A program made the position numbers and the translations under genes. The notes below the pieces were generated by a model that made no database searches, was not told where the DNA came from, and worked only from the letters and a program-made list of their open reading frames with translations. From Gammaproteobacteria bacterium (GTDB lineage Bacteria; Pseudomonadota; Gammaproteobacteria; HTCC5015), in NCBI GenBank assembly GCA_026004975.1, contig BPKE01000001.1:186001-250000 (forward strand): 64,000 nucleotides of DNA. Direction: 5' to 3'. How positions within the stretch are numbered: position 1 is the first letter of the stretch; each line of letters starts with the position of its first letter. Below, piece after piece: positions 20,114-33,661 of this stretch.

Positions 20114-20728
20114 GTGAGCGAGCCGCGTTACGACATCGTGTTCGAGGGCCGCCTGAGCGGCCGCCTGCCCCTGGACCAGGTCAAGCGCAATCTGGCGGCG
20201 CTGTTCAAGATGAACACCACCCAGGTCGAGGCCTTGTTCCGCGGCCAGGCGGTCGTGATCAAGCGCGGCGTCGATGCGGCCACGGCCGAACGTTTCAAGG
20301 CCGCCTTCGACAAGGCCGGCGCGGTGTGCCTCGCCCGCCCCAGCGGGCCGCCGCCGCAACCGGCCGCGGCCCCGCCGGCCGAACCGCCGCCCCGGAGCGC
20401 TCCGCCGGCGCGTCCGGCGCCCGGCGGCGGCCGCGCCACCGGGCGCATGGCCGGCAAAGATCTCGTCGACCTGCCGGTGCCCGACCAAGCGGCGCTCGCC
20501 GGCCTGAGCCTGGGGGCGCCGGGCGAGACCCTGCCGAGCCTGGACAGCGGGCCGCCGCCCCCGCCGCCGGACACCGCCGGCCTGAGCCTGGCCGAGGACG
20601 ATGCGCCGCTCGAACCGCCGCGCCAGGTGCAGGCGCCGCCGGTGGACCTCTCCGGGTTGGCGCTGGAAGAGGAAGAGCCAGAGCCACCCCGGCCCGGCGG
20701 CGAAAGCCAAAACGACGGGGCGCCCTGA
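20114..20728 (+). CDS. Hypothetical protein with N-terminal alpha/beta domain and Pro-rich repeats
   Basis: 204 residues from a GTG at 20114 preceded by GAGGAGGA. Residues 1-75 (start SEPRYDIVFEGRLSGRLPLD, then VKRNLAALFKMNTTQVEALF) form a compact domain that I have seen at the head of various envelope or regulatory proteins, with no known role. The remaining 130 residues are low-complexity, Pro/Ala/Glu-rich, and contain spaced copies of a GLSL/GLAL unit (LAGLSLGAPG, TAGLSLAEDD, LSGLALEEEE), possibly short binding motifs. There is no signal peptide. It follows mnmA by 20 bases and may be in its operon. Confidence 0.65.
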   Translation: MSEPRYDIVFEGRLSGRLPLDQVKRNLAALFKMNTTQVEALFRGQAVVIKRGVDAATAERFKAAFDKAGAVCLARPSGPPPQPAAAPPAEPPPRSAPPARPAPGGGRATGRMAGKDLVDLPVPDQAALAGLSLGAPGETLPSLDSGPPPPPPDTAGLSLAEDDAPLEPPRQVQAPPVDLSGLALEEEEPEPPRPGGESQNDGAP

Positions 20729-20740
20729 GCGCCCCGTCGT
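20712..20740. terminator. Bidirectional hairpin between convergent genes
   Basis: ACGACGGGGCGC and GCGCCCCGTCGT form a perfect 12-base-pair stem around a 5-base loop that holds the stop codon of the upstream gene. It sits between that gene and the convergent acnA stop, so it can end transcription from both sides. There is no T-run. Confidence 0.65.
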
Positions 20741-20765
20741 CTCGCCCCGTCCGGGGGCCGGGTGC

Positions 20766-23429
<2,664 letters not shown>

Positions 23430-23501
23430 GCGACCTTCCTGCCTTGGATCGGGTTCTGAGAAGGGGGGCCGACGCCGGGCGGCCGGCGGCGCGGAGCAGC
23501 G

Positions 23502-23507
23502 ATTATA
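23502..23507 (-). promoter_or_regulatory. Putative acnA -10 element
   Basis: TATAAT on the minus strand in the 106-base gap between fumC and acnA. No good -35 hexamer is visible at the expected distance. Confidence 0.45.
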
Positions 23508-23535
23508 CCCGATGCGCGCCCCGCGCCGGGCCGCT

Positions 23536-24927
23536 TCAGCCCGCGTCCGGCAGGCCGCCGCGCGCCAGGCGGGCCGGATCGAGCAGGCTGCGCAGCTGCG
23601 CCTCGTCCAGATCGGTCTCCTCCAGCGCCACCTGGAGAATCGGCCGCCCCTCGGCGTAGGCGCGCTTGGCGATGGCCGCGCCGCGCTCGTAACCGATGAC
23701 GCGGTTCAGGGCGGTGACCAGGATCGGGTTGCGGTCCAGCGCCTCGCGCACGCGCGCCGCGTTCACGGTGAAACCGGCGATCGCCTTGTCGGCCAACACC
23801 CGCGCGGCGGCGGCGAGCAGGCCGATGCTCTGCAACAGGTTGTAGGCGATCACCGGCAGCATGACATTGAGCTGGAAATTGCCGGACTGGCCGGCCACGG
23901 CGACCGTCGCGTCGTTGCCGATGACCTGCGCGGCGACCATGGTCACGGCCTCCGGGATCACCGGGTTGACCTTGCCGGGCATGATGGAGCTGCCCGGCTG
24001 CAACGCCGGCAGGGCGATTTCGCCCAGGCCGGCGAGCGGACCGCTGTTCATCCAGCGCAGATCGTTGGCGATCTTCATCAGCGCCACCGCCGCGACGCGC
24101 AGCTGGCCGCTCATTTCGACGGCGGCGTCCTGGGCGCTGAGCGCTTCGAAATAATTCGGCTTGCTGGTGAACGCCAGTCCGGTCAGCTCGGCCAGACGCG
24201 CGGCCACCCGCGGTCCGAAGTCGGCCGGCGCGTTGATGCCGGTGCCGACGGCGGTGCCGCCCTGGGCGAGCTCGCACAGCCGCGGCAGGCTCGCCCGGAC
24301 CCGGTCGATGGCGTAACGGATCTGCGCCGCCCAGCCGCCCAGCTCCTGCCCGAAGGTCACCGGCATGGCGTCCATCAGGTGGGTCCGGCCGGTCTTGACC
24401 ACGTCGGCGAGTTCGCCGGCGCGCCGCTCGACGACCTCGGCCAGGTGGGCCAGGGCCGGCAGCAACTCGGCCTCGATGCGCCGCACGGCGCTGACGTGGA
24501 TGGCGGTGGGAATCACGTCGTTGGAGCTCTGGCTCATGTTGACGTGATCGTTCGGATGCACCGTCAAGCCGCTCTGCTGCGAAGCCAGCCGGGCGATGAC
24601 CTCGTTCGCGTTCATGTTGGAACTGGTGCCCGAACCGGTCTGGAACACGTCCACCGGGAAATGGGCGTCGTGCCGCCCCTCGGCCACCTCCAGCGCCGCG
24701 GCTTCGATGGCCTTGGCGACGGCCGGATCGAGCAGGCCGAGCTCGGCGTTGACGTGGGCGCAGGCGGCCTTGATCAGGCCCAGGGCGTGGATGAAGTCGG
24801 GCGGCATGCGCAACCCGCTGATGGGGAAGTTCTCCACCGCCCGCTGGGTCTGGGCGCCGTACAAGGCCCCGGCCGGCACCTCGAGATCGCCCATGCTGTC
24901 GCGTTCGATGCGGTATTCCTGGCTCAT
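23536..24927 (-). CDS. fumC: Class II fumarate hydratase
   Basis: 463 residues, the normal length of the iron-independent FumC. The superfamily signature is [15 protein letters not shown]. The start reads [20 protein letters not shown]. Other conserved pieces are [15 protein letters not shown] and [20 protein letters not shown]. It hydrates fumarate to malate. The ATG at 24927 matches family starts; an in-frame extension to 25050 would overlap the divergent purB start and is rejected. Confidence 0.97.
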   Translation of the reverse strand: MSQEYRIERDSMGDLEVPAGALYGAQTQRAVENFPISGLRMPPDFIHALGLIKAACAHVNAELGLLDPAVAKAIEAAALEVAEGRHDAHFPVDVFQTGSGTSSNMNANEVIARLASQQSGLTVHPNDHVNMSQSSNDVIPTAIHVSAVRRIEAELLPALAHLAEVVERRAGELADVVKTGRTHLMDAMPVTFGQELGGWAAQIRYAIDRVRASLPRLCELAQGGTAVGTGINAPADFGPRVAARLAELTGLAFTSKPNYFEALSAQDAAVEMSGQLRVAAVALMKIANDLRWMNSGPLAGLGEIALPALQPGSSIMPGKVNPVIPEAVTMVAAQVIGNDATVAVAGQSGNFQLNVMLPVIAYNLLQSIGLLAAAARVLADKAIAGFTVNAARVREALDRNPILVTALNRVIGYERGAAIAKRAYAEGRPILQVALEETDLDEAQLRSLLDPARLARGGLPDAG

Positions 24928-24992
24928 GCTGGCAACCCCGCTGGGTAAGGGGCGCAAACGATAGCCGATCCGGCGGGGCGAGGCCAAGGCGG

Positions 24993-26398
<1,406 letters not shown>

Positions 26399-26403
26399 GC
26401 CCG

Positions 26404-26889
26404 ATGGCGGACCCGGTCCCGCGGCCGATCGGCGACGAGACGCAACTGAGGGAAGCCTGCGACGCCGTGCTCGCCGCCGCGCGCCGGCGGCTGTACGTGC
26501 TCAGCCAGCATCTGGACACCGGACTGCTCGACCGGCCGCCCGTGCTCGACATCCTGCTGCGCTTGATCCGCCGCAGCCGCTACACGCGGCTGTGCATCCT
26601 GGTCAAGGACAGCGCCCCGGCGGTGCGCGACGGCAACCGGCTCATCGCCCTGCACCAGCGCGTCCCGTCGCGCCTGCCGATCCATCGCCTGGCGGAGGAC
26701 TTCGCCGACGAGCGACGCGCCTTCATCGTCGCCGACGACCACGGCTGGCTGCTGCGGCCGGACGGCCTGGCCCCGGCCGGCGAGTTCGCGCTCGGCGACC
26801 GGCCCGGCGCCGCCGCACTGGCCGCCGCTTTCGAGGACCTGTGGGCGCGCAGCGGCCCGGACCTCGCCCTGCGCCGCCTCGATCTGTGA
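26404..26889 (+). CDS. Hypothetical protein (phospholipase D-like fold suspected)
   Basis: 161 residues. It starts at the ATG 5 bases after purB (MADPVPRPIGDETQLREACD), so it is likely cotranscribed. The pattern AARRRLYVLSQHLDTGLLDRPPVL ... LCILVKDSAPAVRDGNRLI ... HRLAEDF resembles a family of short proteins with half a phospholipase D-like fold. I see no HKD motif, so catalytic activity is unlikely. The stop lies 3 bases from the end of the convergent lysS. Function unknown. Confidence 0.6.
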   Translation: MADPVPRPIGDETQLREACDAVLAAARRRLYVLSQHLDTGLLDRPPVLDILLRLIRRSRYTRLCILVKDSAPAVRDGNRLIALHQRVPSRLPIHRLAEDFADERRAFIVADDHGWLLRPDGLAPAGEFALGDRPGAAALAAAFEDLWARSGPDLALRRLDL

Positions 26890-26892
26890 GGC

Positions 26893-28383
26893 TCAGGCGG
26901 GGCGCAACAGCGGGAACAACAGCACGTCGCGGATCGACGGGCTGTCCGTGAACAACATCACCAGGCGGTCCACGCCGATGCCCTCGCCGGCGGTCGGCGG
27001 CAGGCCGTATTCCAGGGCGCGGATGTAGTCGGCGTCATAGTGCATCGCTTCCTCGTCGCCGGCGGCCTTCTTAGCGGCCTGTCGGCGGAAGCGCTCGGCC
27101 TGGTCCTCGGGATCGTTGAGCTCGGAAAAACCGTTGGCGATCTCGCGGCCGGCGATGAACAACTCGAAGCGTTCCGTGAAGAACGGATCGTCGTCGCGCC
27201 GCCGCGCCAGCGGCGAGACCTCGGTGGGGTAGTCGACGATGAACACCGGGTCGAGCAGCTTGGGCTCGACGGTCTTTTCGAACAGCTCCAGCCACAATTT
27301 GCCCTTGCCCCACTCGGCCTTGACGGGCAGATCGAGCCGCGCCGCCCAGTCGCGCAGCACCACGGGGTCGTCCAACTCGGCGGCGCCGACGCCGGGGTTG
27401 TGGCGCAACAGCGCCTCGCGCAAGCCCAGCCGCTCGAAGGGTTTGCCCAGATCGTACTCCCGGCCCTGATACACCAGCCGGGTGGTGCCGAGCACGTCCT
27501 CGGCCAGGCGCCGGAACAGCGCCTCGGTCAGGTCCATCAGGTCGCGGTAGTCGGCATAGGCCTGGTAGAACTCGAGCATGGTGAACTCGGGGTTGTGCTG
27601 GGTGGACACGCCCTCGTTGCGGAAATTCCGGTTGAGCTCGAAGACCTTCTCGAAGCCGCCGACCACCAGGCGCTTGAGGTACAGCTCCGGCGCGATGCGC
27701 AGGTACAGGTCCATGTCCAGCGCGTTGTGGTGGGTGACGAAGGGCCGCGCCGCCGCCCCCCCCGGGATCGGGTGCATCATGGGCGTTTCGACCTCGAGGA
27801 AACCGCGTTCGCGGAAAAACGCCCGCAGCGAATCGATCAGCGCGGCGCGGCGGCGGAACAACTCACGCACGCCGGGATTGGCGATCAGATCCACGTAGCG
27901 CTGGCGGTAGCGCTGCTCGGTGTCGGTCAGGCCGTGGTACTTGTCCGGCAACGGGCGCAGCGCCTTGGTGAGCAGGCGCAGCTCCCGGACCTCGACGCTC
28001 AGCTCGCCGGTGCGGGTCTTGAACACGGTGCCGCGGGCGCCGAGGATGTCGCCCAGGTCGCAGTCCTTGAACGCCTCGTAGGCGCCCTCGGGCAAGGCGT
28101 CGCGGCGCAGGTACAACTGGATCCGGCCGCTCATGTCCTGCAGATGGGCGAAGGCGGCCTTGCCCATGATGCGACGCGACACCATGCGCCCAGCGACGGC
28201 GACCGACACGGGCTCGGCCGCCAGCGCCTCGGCCTCGCACGCACCGTAACGCGCGTGCAGTTCGGCCGCCAAGGCGTCGCGCTTGAAATCGTTCGGGAAC
28301 GGCGCGCCGGCGGCCCGCCAGGCGGCGAGTTTCGCCCGGCGCTCGGCGATCAGGCGGTGTTCGTCTGCGTGCGCATCACTCAT
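26893..28383 (-). CDS. lysS: Lysyl-tRNA synthetase, class II
   Basis: 496 residues. An N-terminal OB-fold anticodon domain ([21 protein letters not shown]) is followed by the class II catalytic core: motif 1 region [23 protein letters not shown], motif 2 [20 protein letters not shown] and motif 3 [20 protein letters not shown]. It charges tRNA-Lys. It lies 19 bases after prfB on the same strand, the classical prfB-lysS pair. The frame is intact, in contrast to prfB. Confidence 0.97.
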   Translation of the reverse strand: MSDAHADEHRLIAERRAKLAAWRAAGAPFPNDFKRDALAAELHARYGACEAEALAAEPVSVAVAGRMVSRRIMGKAAFAHLQDMSGRIQLYLRRDALPEGAYEAFKDCDLGDILGARGTVFKTRTGELSVEVRELRLLTKALRPLPDKYHGLTDTEQRYRQRYVDLIANPGVRELFRRRAALIDSLRAFFRERGFLEVETPMMHPIPGGAAARPFVTHHNALDMDLYLRIAPELYLKRLVVGGFEKVFELNRNFRNEGVSTQHNPEFTMLEFYQAYADYRDLMDLTEALFRRLAEDVLGTTRLVYQGREYDLGKPFERLGLREALLRHNPGVGAAELDDPVVLRDWAARLDLPVKAEWGKGKLWLELFEKTVEPKLLDPVFIVDYPTEVSPLARRRDDDPFFTERFELFIAGREIANGFSELNDPEDQAERFRRQAAKKAAGDEEAMHYDADYIRALEYGLPPTAGEGIGVDRLVMLFTDSPSIRDVLLFPLLRPA

Positions 28384-28402
28384 CGGTCTGCCCCGCGGCG
28401 GT

Positions 28403-29505
28403 TCACAGCCCGGCCTTCAGGCTGGCTTCGATGAACGGATCGAGCTCGCCGTCGAGCACCGCCTGCGGATTGCCGCTCTCCACGCCGGTGCGCAGGTCCT
28501 TGATGCGCGACTGGTCGAGCACGTAGGAACGGATCTGGTGGCCCCAGCCGATGTCGGCCTTGCTCTCTTCGATGGCTTGGGCCTGCGGCGCGGCGCTTCT
28601 GCAGCTCCAGCTCGTAGAGGCGGGCGCGCAGTTGCTTCATGGCCGTTTCGCGGTTGCGGTGCTGGAGCGGTCGTTCTGGCACTGCACCACGATGCCGGTC
28701 GGCAGGTGGGTGATGCGCACCGCCGACTCGGTGCGGTTGACGTGCTGCCCGCCGGCGCCGCTGGCGCGGTAGACGTCGATGCGCAGGTCGGCGGGGTTGA
28801 TCTCGATGTCGATGTCGTCGTCCACCTCCGGCGACACGTAGACGGCGGCGAACGAGGTGTGCCGCCGGCGGCCGGCGTCGAAGGGCGATTTGCGCACCAG
28901 CCGGTGCACGCCGGTTTCGGTGCGCAGCCAGCCGAAGGCGTAAGGGCCGTCGACCTTGACGGTGGCGCTCTTGATGCCGGCCACTTCGCCCGGCGCGCAC
29001 TCGATCAGCTCGGCTGTGGAAGCCCTTGCGGTCGGCCCAGCGCAGATACATGCGCAGCAGCATCTCGGCCCAGTCCTGCGCCTCCGTGCCGCCGGAACCG
29101 GCCTGGATGTCGAGGAAGGCGTTGGCCTGGTCCATCTCGCCGCTGAACATCGTTGGAATTCGAGCCGCTCGACCCGCTCGCGCAGGCCGGCCAGGTCGCG
29201 GGCGATGTCCGCCAGCGCCGCCTCGTCGCCCTCGGCGCGCGCCAGCTCGAACAGCTCGGCGGCTTCGCTCAGGCCGCGGGCGACCGCGTCGAGCCGCTCG
29301 ACCACCTGCTCGAGGGCGGCGCGCTCGCGGCCCAGACTCTGGGCGCGCTCGGGGTCGGACCAGACGTTCGGGTCTTCCAGTTCGCGGCGGATTTCTTCGA
29401 GACGATCGCGCTTGCGATCGTAGTCAAAGATACCCCCCTCAGCGCGTCGCAACGCGCTTGCAGGTCTTCGAGGTCGTGGGCGAGCTGACCGGTTTCCAAT
29501 GCCAT
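28403..29505 (-). pseudogene. prfB: prfB, peptide chain release factor 2, with five extra frame breaks
   Basis: All RF2 segments are present but in different frames. Start [20 protein letters not shown] at 29505; [17 protein letters not shown] after the programmed frameshift site; [55 protein letters not shown] (SPF stop-codon recognition); [15 protein letters not shown] (catalytic GGQ); RIKDLRTG region; end [10 protein letters not shown] with TGA at 28403. Breaks fall near 29433-29438 (one G too many), 29150 (base lost), 29014 (base gained), 28665 (base lost) and 28583 (base gained). Corrected, the product is about 366 residues, as in E. coli (365). RF2 is normally essential, so sequence error is likelier than true decay. 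Confidence 0.85.
29424..29439 (-). promoter_or_regulatory. RF2 programmed +1 frameshift element with one extra G
   Basis: The minus strand reads AGGGGGG TAT CTT TGA C. In E. coli and most bacteria the element is AGG GGG TAT CTT TGA C, where an internal Shine-Dalgarno-like AGGGGG and the slow UGA drive a +1 shift into GAC. Here six G replace five, which takes the UGA out of the initiation frame. Confidence 0.8.
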
Positions 29506-29574
29506 GGGTCCGCAAGGGCTTGCCGGGGAAACAGGGCGCGGATGATAGCGCAAAGCGCCGCGGCGCCCAAACGT

Positions 29575-31302
29575 TCAGGACTCGAGCTCCAGATGCTGGA
29601 CGTTGAGTTGCACGCCGCGCCCGCCGTTGTAGCGGTCGATCTCCAGGCGATACACCAGGCGCAAGAGAGCGCCCGGCGCCGCCTCGAGCGGCGGCCGGCC
29701 GAAGGCGATGGCCCCCAGGCGACGGTCCGAACCGAGCGGCGCCACATCCAGGCGCAGATGCCGCTCGCCGACCACGCGCTGCGCGCGCAAGGTGAAGCGG
29801 CCGTCGAACTGCGGCTCGGGAAAACCCGCGCCCCAAGGGCCGGCGGCGGCCAGCGCCGCGGCGGTCTCGTACACCAGTTCGTGGTCGGCCAGCTCGCCGT
29901 CGCTCAAGATCACGCCCTCCCCGGCGCGCTCGCCCAGGTGTGCGGCGGCCGCCTCGGCGAACGCGGCCTGGAAGGCCTCCAGTCGCTCGGCGGCCAGGGT
30001 GAGGCCGGCCGCCATCGCGTGGCCACCGAAACGCTCGATCAGACCGGGCCGGCGCGCATCGATCTCGGCGAGCAGGTCGCGCACGTTCAGCCCCGGCACG
30101 GAACGCGCCGAGCCCTTCAGGCGGCCGTCGCCGGCGTCGGTGCAGACGATCACCGGCCGGTGCAGACGCTCGCGCAGGCGCGCCGCCAGGATGCCGGCGA
30201 CGCCCTGGTGCCAGCCCGGGTCGTAGAGCACCACGCCGGCGGGGGCTTCTTCCGCGAGGCGGTCCGCGCGCGCATCGAGCAGGGTTTCCGCTTCGGCGCG
30301 CATCTGCGCCTCGATGGCGCGGCGCTCGCGGTTGAGCGCGTCCAGCCGCTCGGCCAAGGCCCACGCCCGGGCCGAGTCGTCGCTGAGCAGGCAAGCGATG
30401 CCCAGGGACATGTCCTCGAGCCGACCGGCGGCGTTCAGGCGCGGGGCGGCGACGAAGCCGAGATCGGTCGCCGTCACCGCCGCCGGATCGGCACCGCCGA
30501 TGCGCAACAAGGCTTCGACGCCGGGGCAGGCGCGGCCGGCGCGGATGCGCCGCAAGCCCTGCTCCACCAGGATGCGGTTGTTGTGGTCCAGCGGCACGAC
30601 GTCCGCCACCGTCCCCAGGGCGACCAGGTCCAGATGGCGGGCGAGGTTGGGCGCCTCGCCAGCGCCGAAGGCGCCGGCCTCGCGCAAGGCCCGGCGCAAG
30701 GCGGCGAGCACGTAGAACATGACCCCGACGCCGGCCAGGTGCTTGCTCGGGAAGGGATCGCCCGGCAGGTTCGGATTGACGATCGCGTCGGCCTCGGGCA
30801 AGCGCTCGCCGGGCAAGTGATGGTCGGTGACGATCACCTGCATGCCCGCCGCGCGCGCCGCGGCGACACCCTCGATGCTGGAGACGCCGTTGTCCACGGT
30901 GATCAGCAGATCGGGACGGCGCTCGGCCGCGACGGCCACGATCTCGGGGCTCAGGCCGTAGCCGAAACGGAAGCGATCGGGCACGAGCACGTCCACCTCG
31001 GCGGCCCCCAGGGCGCGCAGGCCGCGCACCGCCAGCGCCGCGGCGGTGGCGCCGTCGGCGTCGAAATCGCCGACCACCAGGATGCGCCGGCGCCCGGCGA
31101 GCGCCGCTTCGAGCAACTCGACCGCGCGCGCCAAACCGCTCAGGCGATCGGCGTCGAGCAAGCCCATGAGACCGTGGTCGAGCTCCGCCACGCCGCGCAG
31201 GGGGCGGCGCGCATAGACCCGCCGCAACACCGGGTGCAAATCCGCCGGCCAGGGCAACTCGGCGAGCACCGGCCGCCGTTCGATGCGGCAGCGGGTCTTC
31301 AT
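29575..31302 (-). CDS. recJ: Single-stranded-DNA-specific exonuclease RecJ
   Basis: 575 residues from the ATG at 31302, the usual size. DHH-family motifs are visible: [56 protein letters not shown], and the DHHA1 part [13 protein letters not shown] near residue 400. RecJ degrades 5' single-stranded ends in RecF-pathway recombination and mismatch repair. In the sequence as given, the frame is open upstream into the RpfE-type gene, giving an 879-residue fusion. The ATG at 31302 overlaps a TGA in the other frame (ATGA), which marks the natural gene boundary. Confidence 0.93.
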   Translation of the reverse strand: MKTRCRIERRPVLAELPWPADLHPVLRRVYARRPLRGVAELDHGLMGLLDADRLSGLARAVELLEAALAGRRRILVVGDFDADGATAAALAVRGLRALGAAEVDVLVPDRFRFGYGLSPEIVAVAAERRPDLLITVDNGVSSIEGVAAARAAGMQVIVTDHHLPGERLPEADAIVNPNLPGDPFPSKHLAGVGVMFYVLAALRRALREAGAFGAGEAPNLARHLDLVALGTVADVVPLDHNNRILVEQGLRRIRAGRACPGVEALLRIGGADPAAVTATDLGFVAAPRLNAAGRLEDMSLGIACLLSDDSARAWALAERLDALNRERRAIEAQMRAEAETLLDARADRLAEEAPAGVVLYDPGWHQGVAGILAARLRERLHRPVIVCTDAGDGRLKGSARSVPGLNVRDLLAEIDARRPGLIERFGGHAMAAGLTLAAERLEAFQAAFAEAAAAHLGERAGEGVILSDGELADHELVYETAAALAAAGPWGAGFPEPQFDGRFTLRAQRVVGERHLRLDVAPLGSDRRLGAIAFGRPPLEAAPGALLRLVYRLEIDRYNGGRGVQLNVQHLELES

Positions 31303-32214
31303 CGCCGTCCCGGCCACCAGAGGCGGCGGCGCGGCGGCGCCAGGCGCCAGCAACGGTCGCCGTCCGACAGCCACCAGGCCGCCCAGGCGCCGCACCGCCA
31401 GCGCCCGCCAGACGGACGACAGCCAATGCTCGGCCATCGCCGCCGCCGTCGCCGCCGCCCGCCCGAGGTCGGCGGCCAAGGCCTGCGCCAGGCGCGGATC
31501 GTGGATGCGCAGGCGGGCCGCGGCGAGCACCGCGCCGCGCCCGTCCCAGGCGGCCAGCGCCTGCAGCGCGCCCGGCGGCGCCAGCGCCGCATCCAGGGCG
31601 TCGTCGCCGACCACCCGGTCGTAGGCCGGTGGCGCCTGCTCGGTGCCGCCGTGCAACCACAGGGCGTCCACCGGCCGCCGTCCCTGCGCCCGGCGACGCC
31701 GGTTCACGGGGTGGACGCGCAACACCATCTGCAACTCGGTCGCCAGCCGCCCGGCCTCGCCGCCGAGCAGATGGGCGGACACGTCGCGGCCGAGCAGGGC
31801 GGCCGGCGGCGGCGGGCTGGCCGCCGGCGCCAAGCCGAGCAGATAGGCCCGCTGCGGGCAGGGCCACTCCAGCCGGTAGGGCGTGCCGGCCAGGACGGCG
31901 CCGAGGTCGGCGCGCAGCGCCTGCCACTCGTCCTGTGCCAGGGGATCGGCTTCGGCCAGGAAGGCGCTGCCCAGGTCGAGCCGCAGATGCACCGGGTCGG
32001 CGCACCAGCAGGCCTGCCCCGGTGGGCGACCGAAGTCGATGCGGTAGCGCTGCGCCGCGGGCACGCGCGGCGCCGGCCGTGCGGCGCCGGCCGACCGCCA
32101 GGCTTCGAGCAAGGCCGGCCACGGCCGCGGCGGGCGCGGCAAAGCCTGCGGCAGGGCGGTGAAGCCGGGCAGCACGGTTTCGACGAAGCGCGGCGGGTCA
32201 TCGGCCACGGTCAC
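31299..32214 (-). CDS. RpfE-type conserved protein upstream of recJ (probable frame break near its 3' end)
   Basis: About 304 residues. It resembles the conserved, poorly characterised protein encoded immediately before recJ in many gammaproteobacteria (called RpfE in Xanthomonas; some relatives are annotated phosphoglycerate-mutase-like). Features include [20 protein letters not shown] at the start and [20 protein letters not shown] midway, with a Trp/Leu-rich helical C-terminal half. Near 31360-31380 the reading probably shifts: the alternative frame gives [21 protein letters not shown] and a stop overlapping the recJ ATG. In Xanthomonas the rpf region also contains prfB and lysS, matching this neighbourhood. 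Function unknown. Confidence 0.6.
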
Positions 32215-32253
32215 GGCAGCGGGATTCTAGCAGCCGCCGGGCATCCGCCGGCA

Positions 32254-32291
32254 AACAAAAACCCGCCGCCCGGGAGAGGACGGGCGGCGGG
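32254..32291 (-). terminator. Rho-independent terminator of the porin gene
   Basis: On the minus strand CCCGCCGCCCG, an 8-base loop and CGGGCGGCGGG form an 11-base-pair stem followed by TTTTTGTTT. It starts about 20 bases after the porin stop. Confidence 0.88.
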
Positions 32292-32310
32292 AACCCGGCG
32301 ACGAGGCCGC

Positions 32311-33489
32311 CTAGAGCGAGAACTCGAGCCACAACCACGCCTTGTCGACGTCCTCCGGCGCGGCATCGCCCTGTCGGTAAGACGCGAATTTCGCGCCGAG
32401 TTTCCAGCGCTCGGCGAAGGCCCAGGTCCACGCGCCGTTCCACTCGCTGCCCAGGTCCGCCGAACCGGCGTCGGCCGCATAGTCGTGGAAGACCAGCTGC
32501 ACCCCGTGGGCGCCAAACCGCCAGCGCGCACCGAGGAAGGCGTCGTCCAGGCCGGACGCCGGCGTGACCAGGAAGCGGTCCGCCCAACCGTTGTAGGCGT
32601 GCAGCGTGGCCAGGGGGGTCTGGAAGGCGGCCGCGCCGTCGTTGGCCAGGCGTTCGAAGCCCGCCAGCAGGCCCCCGTCGCCGACCGTCCAGTCCACGGC
32701 CAGGCGCGCGTAGCCGGGCGAGGCGCCGGTCTCCTGCTCCTGCCGGGCGAAGACCGCGGTCAGCTTCACGGGACCGAAGGCGGGGCTGAAACGCACGCCC
32801 GTGGTCTCCCAGCGCTCGGCGCCCGCCGTGTCGTTGCGCACGTCGTAGCGGAACAGCTTCAGCATCCCGCCCAGAACGGCGGCGTGACCGATCTCGAACA
32901 AGCGGGTGTCCTGGTCGATGGTCGTGAAGGTGATGGTGTTGCGCCGCGTCAGATAGGCGGCGAAGGCCTGCCAGCCGGCCTCCTGGCGCCATTCGGCGCT
33001 GAACCCGTCGAAGGTCTGCTCGGCCTGCCGCCAGCCGACGTTGCCGACGAAACGGGCGTCGTCGCGGACGATGCGCTGGCGGCCGTAGCGCAGCACCGCC
33101 CCGGCGCCGCGGTATTGCAGATAGGCTTGGTTGAGCTCGGTGCCGACCGGATCGGCAACCACCGCCCGCCCGGCCGCCTTCGGGCCCTTGGATGTGGCCA
33201 GCGCACCGTTGCTGGGCGTCGTGTAATCGTCCGCCCCGGCCTCGTGCACGTCTTCGAACTCGGCGAAAGCCGACCAGCCCGCCCACTCGCCGCTGCGGTA
33301 GCCCAGGCGGGTGCGAACGGTCGCCGCCTCGGCGTCGGCCGCCGGCGCCGAGACGTTCTCGTAGCGCCAGCGCAGGTCGAGACTGGGCGTGCCGCCGACC
33401 AGCGCCTCGCTCAGGCCGCCGGCGGCGGCCGGCAACGCGGCGACGGTGAACAAGAAAGCGGTCGGCAAGCGGTGGACGACACGGAACAT
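32311..33489 (-). CDS. Alginate-export-type outer-membrane porin
   Basis: 392 residues. A signal peptide (LPTAFLFTVAALPAAAG) precedes a beta-barrel of alternating strands; near the start is LDLRWRYENV and the end is AWLWLEFSL, a barrel C-terminus. The middle part, QAYLQYRGAGAVLRYGRQRIVRDDARFVGNVGWRQ, is typical of the Alginate_exp family (AlgE-like barrels). Such porins pass anionic polysaccharides or other solutes. It is a single gene with its own strong terminator, divergent from glgP by 172 bases. The substrate is not evident; there is no alginate cluster in the window. Confidence 0.75.
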   Translation of the reverse strand: MFRVVHRLPTAFLFTVAALPAAAGGLSEALVGGTPSLDLRWRYENVSAPAADAEAATVRTRLGYRSGEWAGWSAFAEFEDVHEAGADDYTTPSNGALATSKGPKAAGRAVVADPVGTELNQAYLQYRGAGAVLRYGRQRIVRDDARFVGNVGWRQAEQTFDGFSAEWRQEAGWQAFAAYLTRRNTITFTTIDQDTRLFEIGHAAVLGGMLKLFRYDVRNDTAGAERWETTGVRFSPAFGPVKLTAVFARQEQETGASPGYARLAVDWTVGDGGLLAGFERLANDGAAAFQTPLATLHAYNGWADRFLVTPASGLDDAFLGARWRFGAHGVQLVFHDYAADAGSADLGSEWNGAWTWAFAERWKLGAKFASYRQGDAAPEDVDKAWLWLEFSL

Positions 33490-33661
33490 GGCGGTCTCCT
33501 CGGTGAGGGTGGACGGTTTTGGCGCGCTTTCTGCTGCAAACTCCGGGCCACGGCGGGCGGCTGTACCCTTCTGCCCGCCGGCTATACACTAGCGCCCCCG
33601 GCGCCGGCGGACCTTGATCCGCGTCAACCGCCGCGCCCGCACGACCCGAACGGAGGTCCAC

